Of a stretch of DNA of 37,670 nt, positions 36,363 through 37,670 are shown piece by piece (position 1 is the first letter of the stretch; every line of letters begins with the position of its first letter). Under the pieces are notes generated by a model that made no database searches, was not told the origin of the DNA, and saw only the letters and a program-made list of their open reading frames with translations. Source of the DNA: Thiomicrorhabdus sp. (lineage in GTDB: Bacteria > Pseudomonadota > Gammaproteobacteria > Thiomicrospirales > Thiomicrospiraceae); contig JALSJT010000204.1 of NCBI GenBank assembly GCA_026989175.1, forward strand, positions 1-37,670, read 5' to 3'. The position numbers and the translations under genes were made by a program.

Positions 36363-37346
36363 ATGAAAATCGTATCCTATAGCTGTAAACCGTATGATAA
36401 ATGTGCGTTGAGTGAAGTGTTTGATGCGTCATGGACGTGTACCTATTTAGATGTGCCACTGAATTTAGATTCCATTGGCTGTGCTCAGGGTGCTGAGATA
36501 GTCACTGCTTTTGTCAATGATCGTTTGGATGCTGAGGTGCTAACTCAGTTGGCCAGCGGAGGCACGAAACTGTTGGCATTACGGTGTGCGGGCTTTAATC
36601 ATGTAGATTTGGTGTGTGCAAAATCACTTGATATTGCGGTGGTTCGTGTTCCCGCCTATTCGCCTTATGCCGTTGCAGAACATACCATTGGACTGATGTT
36701 GGCACTCAACCGCAAGTTGTATCGTGCCTATAATCGTATTCGAGAGGGCAACTTTTCACTTAACGGCATGTTAGGGTTTGATATGCACGGCAAAACCGTT
36801 GGTATTGTGGGTGCAGGACGCATTGGTCGACTGGTTGGCTCCATGTTAAAGGCGTTTGGTTGTCGAGTCTTAGTGTACGATCCTTACGAAAGTGAGGTGT
36901 GCCAAGCACTAGGCTTTGAACAAGTTGCGTTAGAATCTATTTGGCAAGCGGCAGATATTATCAGTTTACACTGCCCGCTTACCGAAGAGACCAAGTGCTT
37001 GATTAATGGGCGCAGTATCGCTCAAATGAAAAAAGGGGTGATGCTGATTAACACTGGGCGAGGTGATTTGATTTCAACCCCTGATGTCATTAACGCCCTT
37101 AAGTCCAAACAGATTGGGTATTTAGGGTTAGACGTCTATGAAAAAGAGGGGGCACTCTTCTTTGAAGATCACTCCGATGAGATTATTTTAGACGATGTAT
37201 TCGAGCGACTGCTCACCTTTCCGAATGTTTTAGTCACTGGGCATCAAGCCTACTTCACTCAAGAAGCCTTATCGCATATTGCAGAAACAACCCGAGATAA
37301 TATCCGAGCTTACCAGCAAAATGAACCGCTATTAAATAGCTTGTAA
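36363..37346 (+). CDS. ldhA: D-lactate dehydrogenase / 2-hydroxyacid dehydrogenase
   Basis: LALRCAGFNHVDL; VGIVGAGRIGRLVGSMLKAFGCRVLVYDPY; HCPLTEETKCLINGRSIAQMKKGVMLINTGRGDLI; VTGHQAYFTQEAL. Confidence 0.9.
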   Translation: MKIVSYSCKPYDKCALSEVFDASWTCTYLDVPLNLDSIGCAQGAEIVTAFVNDRLDAEVLTQLASGGTKLLALRCAGFNHVDLVCAKSLDIAVVRVPAYSPYAVAEHTIGLMLALNRKLYRAYNRIREGNFSLNGMLGFDMHGKTVGIVGAGRIGRLVGSMLKAFGCRVLVYDPYESEVCQALGFEQVALESIWQAADIISLHCPLTEETKCLINGRSIAQMKKGVMLINTGRGDLISTPDVINALKSKQIGYLGLDVYEKEGALFFEDHSDEIILDDVFERLLTFPNVLVTGHQAYFTQEALSHIAETTRDNIRAYQQNEPLLNSL

Positions 37347-37365
37347 TAGGGGGGGGAGAAAAACT

Positions 37366-37433
37366 GGGGTCAGAGTAAGATAAGGCCATGCTTTTCTAAC
37401 AGAACAAGCATGGCTTTATCTTACTCTGACCCC
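37366..37433. repeat. Long REP-like hairpin with GGGGTCAGAGTAA ends
   Basis: Arms GGGGTCAGAGTAAGATAAGGCCATGCTT (37366-37393) and AAGCATGGCTTTATCTTACTCTGACCCC (37406-37433), 28 bp with a single G/A difference; followed by a T run. Confidence 0.9.
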
Positions 37434-37442
37434 TTGTTTTTT

Positions 37443-37670
37443 TTACTCCGTTGTTTCATCAGGGCGACACTGTTTTTGACTGGCTTTGGCAAACATCGCT
37501 TGATGGTTCTTTTGGCGATAGCTACGATCAACATACTGCTCGGGTTGTTCTGGAATGAGGTAGATGTATTGGCCACGGGTTAAATCTTCATCGCTGTAGC
37601 TGGGATTTTGGTTGTCTTCAACGGTAACGGGGGCGATGACGGCAATCTTTAGATCTGGCGCTCGGGCTTT
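37443..37670 (-). CDS. Hypothetical protein C-terminus (partial, runs off the window end)
   Basis: Open reading frame in reverse complement ...KARAPDLKIAVIAPVTVEDNQNPSYSDEDLTRGQYIYLIPEQPEQYVDRSYRQKNHQAMFAKASQKQCRPDETTE*; stop at 37443-37445. Confidence 0.7.
   Translation of the reverse strand, partial: KARAPDLKIAVIAPVTVEDNQNPSYSDEDLTRGQYIYLIPEQPEQYVDRSYRQKNHQAMFAKASQKQCRPDETTE

Noticed and set aside
1-37670. CRISPR array, prophage, toxin-antitoxin pair, restriction-modification or defence island
   Set aside because: No regularly spaced repeats, phage structural genes or recognisable defence gene sets were seen.

Overview
The window looks like gammaproteobacterial chromosome. Gene content and sequence feel suggest a Thiomicrospira/Hydrogenovibrio-like sulfur oxidiser, but that is inference only. 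Most of it is housekeeping: metH N-terminus, argS, SPOR protein, ubiK, yifB/comM, rep, truD, mobA, hisI, pgm, cbpA, and a TRAP substrate-binding protein next to ldhA. There is also a substantial signalling complement: an active-looking diguanylate cyclase, an Aer-like chemoreceptor with a CZB domain, and a large hybrid histidine kinase. The main accessory block (about 7.1-16.7 kb, minus strand) is a Lap-type system, i.e. c-di-GMP-controlled adhesin secretion and retention: OmpA/TSP3, LapG, LapD, LapB, LapC, a LuxR regulator with a degenerate receiver, and a TolC-family protein. No giant adhesin gene is present in the window. Items most worth a second look are: (1) a dispersed G-run motif (about TAGGGGGGG(G)AGAAAWTTT) at gene ends, as inverted pairs, inside the 5' coding ends of mobA and hisI, and as a G10 run in the luxR leader; (2) a 161-bp MITE-like palindrome with 16-bp TIRs and a 5-bp TSD in the promoter region of the Lap block; (3) two REP-like hairpins with GGGGTCAGAGTAA ends. 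I saw no CRISPR array, prophage, rRNA, tRNA or intact transposase. No searches or folding programs were run.
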